A DNA stretch of 64,000 nucleotides from Macrostomum hystrix (Eukaryota > Platyhelminthes > Macrostomidae). The notes beneath the pieces were generated by a model that worked only from the letters and a program-made list of their open reading frames with translations, did no database searches and had not been told where the DNA came from. Below, one piece after another: positions 1 to 10,529 of the stretch (position 1 is its first letter; each line of letters begins with the position of its first letter). Both the position numbers and the translations under genes were made by a program. Location of the stretch: the NCBI GenBank assembly GCA_950097015.1, contig CATNEN010000029.1:5971501-6035500 (forward strand), in the 5' to 3' direction.

Positions 1-725
1 TTACGACCGGAACATCGCCGATCTGCTGGCTGGCAGTCTGGACCAACGCGGTAACGAACAGCTGAAACCGCGTGCCTTTGTGCCGAAGATTGTGCCTTTG
101 ACCAGCCCCACAGCGGAGGAGATAGCCAGGCAGAGGCTCATGTTAGGTCCCCTCTGAGTTGTACACTGTCGGAGCACGACCTGGCCTCGGGGTGATCGAC
201 CTTGAGTTCGGCGTGTCCATAGATTGTATCCCGTCTCGTCCACGTAGATGACGGTCGCATTCGGTGGCAGATCATGCAGTCATGAACTGGGCGAACTCGC
301 GTCGCTTGGTAATCACCTCCTCAGAGTTGGCGTGCATCCGAATGTCAGTTTCTTTGGTGCCGATCTTCAGGGTGTAAAGCATGCCTCTGAGAGCCCTTCC
401 ACTGGTGTTGTTTGAAATCATGGGCTTGTCTGGCAGCTGCTCGTGCAGACGCTGACGCATCCTTGTCTACGTGGCAAACGGATGAATCCACAATTTCCAC
501 GAGCGCATGACGCATCTCGTCATCAATCTTGCACAACTCTTGACGTCTCCCACCGCGCGGTAGAGCGTCGCTTCTTCCCGTTGTCTCATAGACGTGGATG
601 ATGTGCTCTGCATTCTTGGCCTTTATTCCCAGGACGTTTGAGGCAAAGCGGACATTTTGCCCTGTGGCCCAAGCATTAATCCACCGTCTCCTGTCCAGAT
701 TGGAAGTTGGTCGCAGTTGGGCCAT
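1..725 (-). pseudogene. Degenerate IS630/Tc1-type transposase, cut by the window edge
   Basis: The minus strand carries pieces of one DDE transposase in three frames. A helix-turn-helix N-terminus (start MAQLRPTSNLDRRRW) lies at 725-545 and continues through about 460-272 after a frame change. The first catalytic motif, VDETGYNLW, with the following GRSPRGQ block, lies near 243-180. At least two frame changes break the reading frame, so no protein is expected. The rest of the catalytic domain lies left of the window. The same motif order is found in the intact transposase at 4,296-5,357, but the residues differ enough for this to be another subfamily. DDE_3/IS630-Tc1 family membership is inferred from the D-E-x-G-x-N-L-W motif. 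Confidence 0.75.
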
Positions 726-1739
726 GTTTAAGCAAATGCTATGGAATAAATTTATAATTTAGCTGTCTATGTGAGGACTGCGTTTGAGATACCGGGCTTA
801 TAAAGCCTGAGTTTGAATGACAAAACCAGAGATTGAATGTGTGGGTGTATATGGCACAGAGCGATAGTCTATGGGCCAAACCGCGCCAACTGGCTGGATT
901 AATTCTATGGGGGCTGAGTATGAATGAAAAAACACTGAGATTGAATGGCAAAAGCTATATAATATAGAATCTGTGCATTAACTTGAATTGAAGTAAATTG
1001 CCATAGAAATTTTAAACAACACAAGATTCTTCGAAGGTCCCACGACATCATGATAATGATAATGAATATGAAGATGCGCACTCGTCAAATGCGTTGTACG
1101 CGTTGTGTACGCGGTGCTCTTCATATATGAGCCGTATATGTGCCTTATATATGGCACACTCGCGCTTTACACCCACTTATCCTGAAGTCGGACCTTCGAC
1201 TAAGATGCACCCATTAAAAAAGACAAATTTCTGCTGTTTTTACCATAGAAACCATAGTATTATCCTGACGTGCCGTGAGCGAGCCCAGAGCCCCAAACCC
1301 CGTTTACATGTATGTCTATGGCACAGACCCCAGCCCCCTCCCTCCCATCTTGTCAAGCCCTCGCGGGTGGACTTTGTTAAGTGCATACTTTGTTCATATG
1401 ATGAAATAAAAAGTTCTTGCATCTCATATGCAGCTCTAAAGCAGGACTTGTCTGCAACTTGTCATATCCCAAGGCTCTGACAATCGAAAAAGGCTTTAGA
1501 ACTTGGACTTCGTTCTAACTCGTATATTTAATGAAATTTTATAGAAGCCAAAACGGGAACTGAATGCGAAAACTAAACTAAACTAATTTGAAGATTTCTG
1601 GAATGGACTTGAGATAAAAAGTAAATTTTGCGAGCAAGAAGGTTATTTGAAAACAAGTAATAAAATTCGGCACAGTTGATATTATCGACAAGTACGAAAA
1701 TCTTTCTTTTTTCTTGTTATAAGTACAAAGAATATAATG

Positions 1740-2622
1740 CTACTGTTAGTATATATTTTTGCAATAAATTTCGTCGTTTTTGCGTTCAATTTCGGCGCGA
1801 GCGCTAGTGTGCAGTCCAAACAACTGAGCCATAGACACTGGACAACTTTTGCGTTCAAATTCGGCCGTTTTGCGTCCTATTTCGGCAGTGCAATCACATG
1901 GGAACTGTGGGGACAGTTCGAATGTTTTTGCCATAGACACTTTCTCACTCGATCGCGTTCAGTGAGGGTGGGATGAAAAATTTGTCTCCGAAAGCAGGCC
2001 TATAGTCGTCACCGCAAGTCTGTTTCGGTGTTTTTACTTTCTGCTCCCGGCTAGAATGCCTCCAAGTGGACAATACACGTGCGTCACGACAGTTGATCGA
2101 CAGAGACTGATCGCAGCTTACGACTTCAATGCAGACTGGCGAGCGCTCGCTCGTGTGCTGGGCTTTGCGCGCCAAACTGCGGCAAGCATTATCAAAGCCT
2201 ACGCTGACCAGGGCAGAGCGGACCCTCTTCCAAAATGCGGAGCAAAGAGGCGTCGCTTGACAGATGAGATGGTGAATGCGATCACCGAATTCCTGGAGAC
2301 CCAACCTGGCGCAACAGTGGCGCAGATGAGGAACCACATCCTGCAGGGATTCCCCAATCTAGTGAATGTGTCACTTTCTGCCATTAGCCGCGCACTGGAT
2401 GGAAGACTCATCACTCTCAAGCTCATGAGAGGGAATCCAGTGGATTGGAACACTCCCGTGACCAAGGAGGCCCGCCGCATGCATGCTGAGTGGATTCTGG
2501 CCGAAGGCGTCCATCGCCACACGATCTGGCTTGACGAGTTCGGTGTCAATCTGTGGACACTCCACAGTCAGGGCTGGGCTCCACGAGGTATATTTAGTTT
2601 AGTGACGACGGTTGCAGCTTAA
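1740..2622 (+). pseudogene. 3'-truncated IS630-like transposase with its left end
   Basis: An open frame starts at 2,056 (MPPSGQYTCVTTVDRQRL) and aligns along its length with the transposase at 4,296-5,357: helix-turn-helix region, LPKCGAKRRRLTDEM block, SRALDGR, RRMHAEW and the first catalytic motif WLDEFGVNLW. It stops matching after the GWAPRG block near 2,590 and ends after about ten unrelated residues at 2,622. The second and third catalytic residues are therefore missing. The 300 bp upstream contains repeated TTTTGCGTTC..ATTTCGGC motifs and two CCATAGAC octamers, resembling the terminal repeats of the complete element. It is a dead relative, not a recent copy of that element. Confidence 0.8.
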
Positions 2623-3390
2623 CTCTGCATGCTTGAAGCTTGCTGATAGCAAGGAAATACCTAGGACCCCTTGCATGTACATATACGTATGTTTGCTTGA
2701 GAATGAGTCTGACTACGTATGACTACACATGGAAATAAGAAAAGCTGCAATAGATTTATATTGCAATAGATAGAGAGGAAAGGCCATAGACAACTTGCAC
2801 AACTCACCGCGCTTATGGCTTTAGGGCCTAAGGAGTTAGTTTTACTTTTGTCTATGGCTACGAGAGGCAGAAGTATAATTTTAAAACAGGCCACACGAGA
2901 ATTATAAACTTTGTGACTCCTTACTCCAAGAGCGAGGAATAAAGAGAAGTGAACAAAAAAAAGCCGATACAATTATCAGAGCAATTTCGAGTGTAAATTA
3001 TTCCCTTCTGGTGACGGTGAGTTAATAAACTGCTGAAACTGTTTGTCGAAACGCAAATACTATCAAGCTTTCCGAAGCCAGAACTATTTTCTATTCTTGT
3101 AAAATTTATATTGCAGTATTGTATAGTCTAAATGAAGTTTATTCTTTCGTATAAAAAACTAGGGCATGCTATATTACTATACTAATACACAATCATACTG
3201 GGATTTGTTTTATGGAAAAACGAAAACTTGACCATATTCTTTCGTCGTTACTTTTGTATACGGCTGAGACGAATATTATATAGATTAACAAAGCACAATA
3301 TATTTGCCAGACTTTTTCGGCAAACTTATCGTTAGCTTAAATTTTATTAAAGATTTTAAGCTCTGCGACACGCAGACCTTGGCTTGTCAG
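2623..3390. other. Intergenic, AT-rich, no gene seen
   Basis: No coding signal recognised. It contains two oppositely oriented copies of the CCATAGAC octamer (2,784 and 2,850) and AT-rich sequence. Confidence 0.5.
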
Positions 3391-3644
3391 CCTTTAGTCG
3401 GTCGTTTTGCTCGACTTAAGATTTTGCCATTTTTCGATCAACAGACTGTCGCTTAAGAGCTTGGAGACGGGCATCTCGCTCAACCGCGGCAACTCGGCCC
3501 GACGCCGCCGCTTAGCTTCGCGACTTTTCTGCAGCAATCTACTGTTCGTAGAACGTTTTGGCGCTAGAAACTGTACAATGTAGAGCAGCAAGCAAAAACA
3601 ATAGTAGTTAAAAGTAGTAGTAGCTTAGATTGAAGCTTGCACTG

Positions 3645-3885
3645 AGGTACTTTCACTGAACCGCTCGTACGGAATGTCGATGCCCCAGAGCGCGCCTCCC
3701 AGCTTGACGTTGATCTGGGCAGCAACATTAACGGCCACTTTCTTCTTGCCTATCTTCTTGGGATCGCCGATAATCTTGGTCCACAGGCACTGGGTTAGGC
3801 ACCACTAGCTCAGTGCAGCAGAGCCTCTTGACCATGTTATAGCACCTCCCGCTGCGAGATGAATACTGTGCAGAGGTCAGTGCTG
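3645..3885 (-). pseudogene. PIWI-domain (Argonaute/Piwi) fragment, frameshifted
   Basis: Read on the minus strand, three short blocks in different frames match the PIWI domain. First comes CTVFISQRE, then RCYNMVKRLCCTELVVPN (compare the Y-x-x-(I/V)-K-(K/R)-L-C-C motif of Piwi proteins), then KKKVAVNVAAQINVKLGGAL followed by WGIDIP (compare the conserved Q-x-N-x-K-L-G-G-x-x-W block). The blocks are in the correct order with roughly normal spacing, but two single-base frame changes separate them and a stop follows within about 20 residues. The catalytic region further downstream is absent. It is a decayed piece of a Piwi-like gene, or a degraded captured fragment. It lies about 105 bp from the end of the complete transposon at 3,992. 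Confidence 0.6.
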
Positions 3886-3991
3886 TGTAGAAGTTCTCTC
3901 TGATGGTAGTAGCTTAGAAATTGCAAACCACTGGTGGATTATTCTTGACATTGACAGCCGTTCCAGCTGCAACTTCAGCCGGGTCACAAAC

Positions 3992-4152
3992 TATACCTTT
4001 TTGCGTTCTATTTGGGCTTTCTTGCGAGCCATTTGGGCAGCGCAGGCAGTGGTGAGCGAGACGAAAGCAGGCACTCTGTGCCATAGACAAAGATTGCATT
4101 TGCTTCTGAATTCGGCAACCAATTTGGGCCTCTTTGCGAGCAATTTCGGCCA
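3992..4152 (+). repeat. Left terminal inverted repeat of IS630-like element
   Basis: It matches the reverse complement of 5,440-5,599 almost base for base. It contains one CCATAGAC octamer at 4,081 and three TTTGGGC/TTTCGGC-type repeats. Confidence 0.85.
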
Positions 4153-4295
4153 TTTAAAAGCTACGCTATGAACGCAGAAGAACATGAGCCATACAGACAA
4201 ACAGACAAAGAGGTGAAAGCACCAATAGGAAAAATGTTAACTTGGGAAAACAATCAGACTGACTAAAAAGGAGTCAACATGATGATGTCAAAACG

Positions 4296-5357
4296 TCACT
4301 CGGTAATGTCAGCTGCCTCGAGGCAACGCTGCATGTAGGTCAGACTGTGGTTCACCCACTGTCGACACTTGAATGGCGTGATCTCGAATACAGCCGTGTC
4401 GATCAGTTGCTGCAGAATCCGCAGTCGTTGCTGATGTAGCGTGCTTCCCGCTGCGGCTGCTGCGTCTCGGTTACCGGCTTGGCGTTGAATGTCCGGTTGT
4501 GACAAGCTGCGCTTCAGAGCAGCTTTCAGGCAGGAGCCAGCTCGCTCAGCTGCGTTCAGGAACGGCGAGTATGGCGGTAGAAAACGATGATTGTGTCCTT
4601 CACGCATTCCTGGCACGTTTGTGTGAGCGCGGGCACCGTCCGTGAGAAGGACAAACTCTTCATCCAATAGCTCGTCTAATTCAGACAGAAAGGCTACAAA
4701 ATTCTCGTTCTTGAAGCCGCCGACAACTGTCGTGTAGTGCGCGAGGCCATGCACAGACGAGATTGCCAAGCAGATTGTCAGATTCTGACCACGTTGGTCA
4801 TTCACAACTGACACAGCTCGCTGTCCGCGCCGCGCCCAACCTTGGCTGCGTGACGTCCACAAGTTGACGCCGAACTCGTCGAGCCAGATCGTATGCTGCT
4901 GCACTCCCTCAGTCAGCATCCATTCTGCATGCATGCGCCGAGCCTCCTTAGTCACGGGCTCGTTCCACTCTACCGGATTGACCCTTGCCAACTTTAGCGT
5001 GACGAGACGACCATCCAACGCCCGACTGATGGCCGATTGCGATATAATGGCGACGTCGGGAAAACTATGCTGTAGGCGCAGCTGCATCTGATTCAGCGTC
5101 GCTGTCGGGTGCGATCCCAGGAAGTCGACGATCTCCTCAATCATTCCTTCCGTCAGTCGACGCCTCTTGTCGCCACCCTTTGGAAGTGGGGCTGCTCGGT
5201 CATGCGCAATAAAATTGCAGACGATGTTGGCTGCTGTCTGACGCTTGATGCTAAGCATGCGCGCTAGGTGTCGCCAGTCGGCATCATTCTGGTAGGCTCC
5301 AATCAGCCTCTGTCTGTCAACAGCCGATATGCGCGAGTAATGACCGCGAGGCGGCAT
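4296..5357 (-). CDS. IS630/Tc1-mariner-type DDE transposase, 353 aa, intact
   Basis: This single-exon frame would encode the nuclease that cuts and pastes the surrounding element. Residues about 10-60 form a helix-turn-helix (DRQRLIGAYQNDADW, IKRQTAANIV). Residues 60-130 hold the LPKGGDKRRRLTEGM linker and ISRALDGR block. The catalytic core shows the first D in WLDEFGVNLW, the second in LLTDGARAHTN, and E in LPPYSPFLNAAE. Counting gives 30 residues between the second D and E, shorter than the usual 34 of Tc1. The Met at 5,357 is the first in frame and lies just inside the right inverted repeat. No stop or frameshift interrupts it. The length is normal for the superfamily. Nuclear action on the element ends is inferred from the family. 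Confidence 0.85.
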   Translation of the reverse strand: MPPRGHYSRISAVDRQRLIGAYQNDADWRHLARMLSIKRQTAANIVCNFIAHDRAAPLPKGGDKRRRLTEGMIEEIVDFLGSHPTATLNQMQLRLQHSFPDVAIISQSAISRALDGRLVTLKLARVNPVEWNEPVTKEARRMHAEWMLTEGVQQHTIWLDEFGVNLWTSRSQGWARRGQRAVSVVNDQRGQNLTICLAISSVHGLAHYTTVVGGFKNENFVAFLSELDELLDEEFVLLTDGARAHTNVPGMREGHNHRFLPPYSPFLNAAERAGSCLKAALKRSLSQPDIQRQAGNRDAAAAAGSTLHQQRLRILQQLIDTAVFEITPFKCRQWVNHSLTYMQRCLEAADITE

Positions 5358-5439
5358 CGCGTTCAGAGTATGCTTATGTTGCTGACTGTTGTGACTTCTA
5401 TGACTGCTGCCCCTGTTTTTTATCTCTGACTGCCACCAC

Positions 5440-5599
5440 TGGCCGAAATTGCTCGCAAAGAGCCCAAATTGGTTGCCGAATTCAGAAGCAAATGCAATCT
5501 TTGTCTATGGCACAGAGTGCCTGCTTTCGTCTCGCTCACCACTGCCTGCGCTGCCCAAATGGCTCGCAAGAAAGCCCAATAGAACGCAAAAAGGTATAG
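5440..5599 (-). repeat. Right terminal inverted repeat of IS630-like element
   Basis: Reverse complement of the left repeat at 3,992-4,152, with a GTCTATGG octamer at 5,503. Confidence 0.85.
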
Positions 5600-5760
5600 T
5601 AGTGCTTGACTCATGACGGTGGATGTGTCTACCATGGCCTGCTTGGATGCCTTCGTGTGTAGCGAAGACACCAAGCTCACCGACATGTTTCGCATCTTGC
5701 AGTCTCTTCTAGAACCCAATTGTAAAATGCGCTCCACAGTTCGCGTCTGTCATCTTGCTC
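5600..5760 (-). pseudogene. Coding-like flank interrupted by the IS630-like element
   Basis: On the minus strand a frame containing RNMSVSLVSSLHTKASKQ and DTSTVMSQALL runs up to the transposon. Across the reconstructed empty TA site it continues in frame (VCDPAEVAAGTAVNV) and stops at about 3,915, just before the PIWI-like fragment. The protein is not recognised. It may be the more N-terminal part of the same decayed Piwi-like locus or an unrelated frame. The continuous frame across the insertion point is seen directly. The PIWI link is inferred only from adjacency. Confidence 0.4.
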
Positions 5761-5829
5761 TCAACTACAAAAAATTTAAGTCAAGGCGGTGGATTTGTGT
5801 TTCGGTTAGCGGGATAAGAAGCTAGCGGG

Positions 5830-6390
5830 CTTTGGCTCCGGCTTTATTTGGTTGAGCTGAGTACAGATAATCTATGGGAAAGAGGGAAGGCTAGTATTGC
5901 TTCGTAGAATAAAGTAAGGTTGTCTATGTAAACAAAGGAAAGTTAGAGTCGTAACCAAATCCTAAATAAAAGTTCATTTGAGACTCTAAAGCCTATGCCC
6001 CTAACCAATTAACTAACTATACTCCTTACAGATTTCGGAGACTCTGTAACCTGCGTTGGATAATTAGGTAGTTCCTTTACAACTGTGGAGTGAATACAGT
6101 GGGTTTTAACTTCTTTCAGATTAGAAATATCACAGATAATTGTATTTCTTGGGCTCAGCCTTTAGCTTTGCCACACACTAGAGCTCTTGGCTTGTTAATC
6201 ATTTTATTTCTACTTCGGTTCACTCGCTTTGCCTCCCAGCGCAGGAGCTACTGTTCGCACGAGCATTTGTGCCATAAACTAGAGTCTAGCCTTTCTAATC
6301 TAAACTAGATTCTTATCGAAATTAGAATATGCGTACGCAAGAAGTCACAACACCTCTCACACTCCTCCCCGTTAAATGATGTTAAATGAA
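5830..6390. other. Intergenic, no gene seen
   Basis: AT-rich unique sequence between the flank of the IS630-like element and the gypsy remnant. No motif beyond a near match to the CCATAGAC octamer at about 5,871. Confidence 0.4.
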
Positions 6391-6790
6391 GCCTAGGAGG
6401 GAATTTCTGGTTGGTGGTATTGCAGTATCGCTGTGGAGCCTATCTTGTTCTCTGGCTCCGGCGAACAGCTTGGGTGCCCTCGACTGTCTTAGACTGCACT
6501 TCGTCTACATCCGGTTCAGCTGCGTCTCGGATGGTGTATTGTGTGCTCATCATCCGAGGCTTGACCTGCTCCAGGTGGTGGCGGCAGTGTCCACCTTCGC
6601 TCAGTTTGACATCCACGATCGCATTTTCTTCTCAGGAAATAACCTCCCCTGCCTTCCATTTGGCCACCTCATTGTTGTATGTCTTGACCCACACAGGCTC
6701 ACGGGACAGGGCAAACGCTAGCGGTGTCCGTAGAAGGGGACCCCGCATCAGCTCGGTCGGGGACTTGCCTGTCGACGCGTGCTTGGCATT
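6390..6790 (-). pseudogene. Ty3/gypsy integrase C-terminus remnant
   Basis: The minus-strand translation reads AKHASTGKSPTELMRGPLLR and TPLAFALSREPVWVKTYNN, then EVAKWKAGEVI, a stop, and VDVKLSEGGHCRHHLEQVK. This is the characteristic end of gypsy-type integrases (H-x-S/T-T-G-x-S-P-x-E-L...L-R-T-P-L, then the W-x-x-G-x-V and R-R-H-x-x-Q-L-K blocks). At least two in-frame stops break it. No long terminal repeat was recognised on either side. The piece is what remains of the 3' end of a pol gene. Assignment to gypsy rests on these motifs alone. Confidence 0.65.
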
Positions 6791-8901
6791 TCTGTCTAGA
6801 ACATTCGATTCTTTTTCTAGAACAGCTCCGTCCAGAGGGACTCAGCAGAAACACAAGTTGTGGATCCAACATTCAAAACAGCAAAGAAAGCGTCAAAATT
6901 GAAGTCTTCTAGGCCTTCATATTGTTGCTCGTATTATAGCATTTTACAAGAGACTACGAGCAAGCCATTTAATCCAAGAAAGCCAAAGCACATGCATTTT
7001 CAGCCTCACTGCTAGTTGTCAAACAAGCAGGAAATTTAATCCTTGGAGCACTCATTTAAAAACTACCTTGCTCGGCATTTCCATTTTTTGATGCATGCCT
7101 CCGAAAAAAGCTGCCAGGAAGCTCCACATCATAAAATTGCGATGTAGAACAAGGTTCAGCAGATATCAACAAGTTTACTTTACGAAACCTGCATATAAAG
7201 TCAAGAGAGGATTTTTTCAGTGCAGCACACCTTCCATCTTCCATCTTCGACGAATGGTCACCACGTCGCAGCCGTTCAGTCCGGCCAGTAATTTCGTACC
7301 GTCTTCGAAGCTCGCAATGGTCCTGCAGTAAGCTGTAGCTGTAGTAAGCTGTTGACAGGTGGCTGAAACGAGTGATGTCCACTCCAGTGGTTAGCGTTCC
7401 GGAAATATTAGTTGCAGCAGCAAGGAGAGTGTTAAATTTTTTGTCTTTTAGTGATTTTCATGGCGTCCCATCCATGTCATTGGATGACTCCTTGACTACG
7501 GGGAAATGCGGAAGTACGTGCACTATGGACCCTCAAGGGGTACCACTGACAACCTCGATGACACCTTCCTTTTTTCTTCTATCAAATTCAACGTAGTACT
7601 GTTCCCGTTCGACGAGTGTCAGTTTGCGACGGGGAGCTTGCGCTCGACCGAATGCTCGTCCAAAGCCGAAATCCAAAGCCGATTGGTGGGTTTTCCTTCT
7701 GAAGGTCGACTGGTTCCGTGTCCTTCTGTAGACCAAGGATCTTGAGACTGGTCATCCGATCGACCAATAGCTTTAAGTTCGTAGGACGCGTGTTTCGGAG
7801 CAAGGTGTTAGCGGTGACACGAGTGCTGCTATTGGGATAGTCGCAGTCTCCTAGCGTGCCTCTTAGTATTGTGCCGAACGGGGTGAGGTGCGCGGTGAGT
7901 CTTAGGCGCAACGGGATCGCATCGATGCTGGGGTCGATTAGTAGCTGGGCGTAGTCGTTGGTCGCTAGCAGGCGGTGTCTTGGTGATGCAGTATGGAACA
8001 TGAGCGAGACTAGCTTGGATATTATGGGGCAGCTTCATTGCCGGCACTTGGATGTCCTCTAGAGCGATTTTCTCCACGCAGAGTACCCTAAGAAGCATCC
8101 GGCGGCCGTCGGCTTGGGCGAGTTCGAGACAGACTATACTGGTATGTGTAGCCGCAACCTCCATCGATGAGGGCTTTTACCTTGACTAATTTTCCATTGT
8201 TGGGGTTGATGGCAGATGTTGAAAAGGTGGCCATGATTGTTGGGCTCAGCTGTTGGTCTTGCGCCGAGGAGATACATCAGACAGCGTCGACAGCGTTGAG
8301 GCAGTTGCGTTTATGTCTGATGCATTAAGATGCGAATTCGTTTTTGGCTTTCGTGGAGGTCTGGTGCCGGTCCTGTGAGCTGTCTTGTCTCCAGTGCTTT
8401 GGCACCATGCAAGGAAGTGTAGTGTTTGGCTTCGCAAGCGCGGCAACAAAAACGCGATGCACAATTGCGGACTTCGTGTGCTCCCAGGCAGTTGAAACAA
8501 AGCTTTTTGTGACTTCCAGTCGCTTATCTGGCTTTGTCAAGTGATCACAATGATGAGCGGAGTGACCATTAACTGTATTTATAGAAAATACAGTTGGCCG
8601 TGCGTGAGCGAGATGGTGCATTGTTGTTATCACGGGTTGGAAGATACCGCTGATGTCCAGAATTGCGTCGTTCCGGTGGAAACTTCCTTGTTAGTTCCTT
8701 TGTACGGCAGGTTGTGTTGATGAAACTCGCGACGGCGAATGGGTCGGCCGTCGGCTCAGCTGTTGCAAATAAAGCTTTCAATTTGGTGTCAAGGTGAATT
8801 TGTAGCTCAGACATTGTAGGCATGGGCGTCTTGGATTCTTTGATGCGCGACTCTTAATTGTATATCAGTCCGTAGAGCGCTTAGTAACTTGGGCCAAGGC
8901 G

Positions 8902-9130
8902 GGGGGGTCGGTGGCAGAGCGGTTAACGCGTTTGCCTCTCGCACCACGGTCCCTAAGTTCGATTCCACGGCGAGGCCACATTTATTTTGGGTGCAGCCGC
9001 GGAGAGAAGGCTTGAGGGCTTGTCGTGTAATTTACTCCCTTGAGGGCCAACCTCCAAGGCACAGTGGAATGTATACTGCCTGATGATGAGAAAGTCAGGG
9101 CAGATGTACACAAGGCAGATATTATTATTA
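8902..9130 (+). mobile_element. tRNA-derived SINE, short form, (ATT)n tail, 13-bp target duplication
   Basis: The head has RNA polymerase III box A-like TGGCAGAGCGG (about 8,912) and box B-like GTTCGATTCC (about 8,957). The body contains a CTGA(C/T)G..AAAGTCAG hairpin and ends in ATT repeats. The flanking 13 bp TTGGGCCAAGGCG are duplicated exactly (8,889-8,901 and 9,131-9,143), which proves insertion. It lies inside gag of Pao copy 2 and is younger than that element. Related longer copies are at 45,731 and 61,895. Confidence 0.85.
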
Positions 9131-9490
9131 TTGGGCCAAGGCGAAAGTGTATGCGTCAATTGCGGCTGTCGGCTCGTTGAGGCCGACGGCTGACTAAGTT
9201 GGCCGACTGTGAGACGAAGGAGCGTCTGTGAAGTCCTCGAAGCTCTTATAGTACATGTTAAGTAGGCGTGGCATGGCAAGGAGGCGACGGTAGCAGGTCT
9301 TTTCTGCTCTTCTAGGTCGCCGTAATTGAACTAAAGAATTCGACGGGCCTCACTGTACGCACCGGGCTAGCATGGGTCCAGTCCACCGAGTTTCTTGAGC
9401 GCCGCGCCGGTAAGAAGACCACGCAAAGGTCTCAAATTTGTTTACGTCTGAGTATTTCGTATTGTCGACACGAAAGTTAAATAAACTCTA

Positions 9491-9718
9491 CGAGGGACAT
9501 CCCAAAAGTTTCCGGAATTAGTTCATAACTTTTGAACAGTAAGAGCAAACAGCAAATTTCAGGTAAAGTTGCTCGCTTGGCAAGTAGGATAAAGAGAACA
9601 GCGAAAATCAACATTAATTTTGTTAAACAACAGTGCGAAGTAATTTCGTACTTCGGGCAGATTGATTGCCTAGGGCTTGTCCATAGACAAATTCCGGAAA
9701 CTTTTGGGATGCCGCTCG
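9491..9718. mobile_element. 228-bp MITE with about 30-bp inverted ends, TA target
   Basis: The ends CGAGGGACATCCCAAAAGTT and CGAGCGGCATCCCAAAAGTT (right end reverse-complemented) are inverted copies, each continuing TCCGGAATT. TA flanks both sides (9,489-9,490 and 9,719-9,720). The gag sequence continues on either side. There is no transposase, so mobilisation by a mariner/Tc1-like enzyme is inferred. It carries one CCATAGAC octamer near its right end (9,681). Confidence 0.85.
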
Positions 9719-10268
9719 TAGAATGCCGGGAAGTCGGCAGGGTCACTACCGTCAAATTTCTGAAGTTGGACATTGTGGAGGATTTTGTCACCCAATAAGT
9801 TGGAGCTTGCGGTCAGTTGAGATGCAACGGTAGGTTCAGGTGCTTGGTACGCTTGAGCTTGAGCTTGAACTTGCAACAGAATTTGCTGATTCTTCTGCAT
9901 TATTTGCATTAGGCTGAAGAGCTGCTGCATGAGAGCAGTGCTGCCGGCGCTGCTGTATCGTGCTCAGACCGTGCTGATTGCACGCAACGGCTGGACCTTG
10001 AATTCCAGATTGCATATTATTGGAGCCAGAGTGCGACTTTGCTGTGTTGCAGTAGCTGACGGGATTGTGGACTCGTTTTCTACTTCGTTTTCCGAATGAA
10101 AGGTCTGGTTGCCGGGTTCGAGTTCGATGCGAGAAAAGTGCGTTGGACGCTTGTCGCGTAAAATGCCTACGGTCAAGTAAAGACAAGTTCAAGTTCAAGC
10201 CGACGACTGATTGCCTGCGTTGTCACAGCAGGAGCAGCAGGAAAGTCTGGAACAAGCTTTTGCTGCAT

Positions 10269-10520
10269 TTATTTGAGGGTCACAGTCGGCTTCTCTTCCA
10301 CATACCTTGTCAACGCATCGAGAATGCCCTCAGAAAATTGTAGTCTCACTGCACATCCACGCGCATTAAGATCAATCCTAACCTCTTCAACATATCTCCT
10401 GATGATATCATTGGCAGTTGTTCTCTTGATATCCAGTTCAAATGCGAGTTGTCTCCAGTCGCGTCCCTGTTGGAAACATCGCACGAGTCTAGAGCGATCC
10501 ACAGACGAAATTTTCGTGTA
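10269..10520 (-). pseudogene. N-terminal fragment of an IS630-like transposase
   Basis: The frame MDRSRLVRCFQQGRDWRQLA followed by FELDIKRTTANDIIRRYVEE matches the helix-turn-helix of the transposase at 4,296-5,357 (DRQRLIGAYQNDADW.. IKRQTAANIV). It is open for 77 codons and ends at the border with Pao copy 2. No catalytic domain follows. A dead fragment of a third subfamily member. Confidence 0.65.
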
Positions 10521-10529
10521 GGAAATTTC

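Larger units (their letters stand above)
3992..5599 (-). mobile_element. Complete IS630/Tc1-like DNA transposon with 160-bp inverted repeats
   Basis: The element is bounded by inverted repeats of about 160 bp (3,992-4,152 and 5,440-5,599) that differ by only a few one-base changes or gaps. Both ends read TATACCTTTTTGCGTTCTAT inward, and TA flanks the element, as expected for this superfamily. The interior holds one uninterrupted transposase frame on the minus strand. Intact ends plus an intact transposase suggest recent or current mobility. Joining the flanks at a single TA gives a continuous reading frame on the minus strand (5,737-5,600 into 3,991-3,915), which supports the boundaries. Confidence 0.85.
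7060..10260 (-). pseudogene. Decayed BEL/Pao retrotransposon (copy 2): gag, zinc knuckles, protease, start of RT
   Basis: On the minus strand this parallels the second Pao copy at 22,440-25,192. Gag begins near 9,930 (MQQLFSLMQIMQKNQQILLQ) with the FDGSDPADFPAF block typical of Pao gag. Further blocks are an LDTKLKALFATAEP segment (about 8,800), cysteine/histidine knuckles (8,700-8,350), and a protease-flanking region with NDYAQLLIDPSIDAIPLRLR and RMTSLKILGLQKD (7,990-7,720). Then comes an RT-start-like stretch, EREQYYVEFDRRKKEGVIEV and VLPHFPVVKESSND (about 7,620-7,480), ending near 7,380-7,060. Several frameshifts and stops are present. It is interrupted by a SINE (8,902-9,130) and a MITE (9,491-9,718). 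No flanking LTRs were identified. Confidence 0.75.

Noticed and set aside
9085-9115. Hammerhead-ribozyme-like string CTGATGA...GAAA in the SINE
   Set aside because: Only three bases separate the two core boxes, leaving no stem II. The other copies read CTGACGATGAGAAAGTCAG, a simple hairpin.
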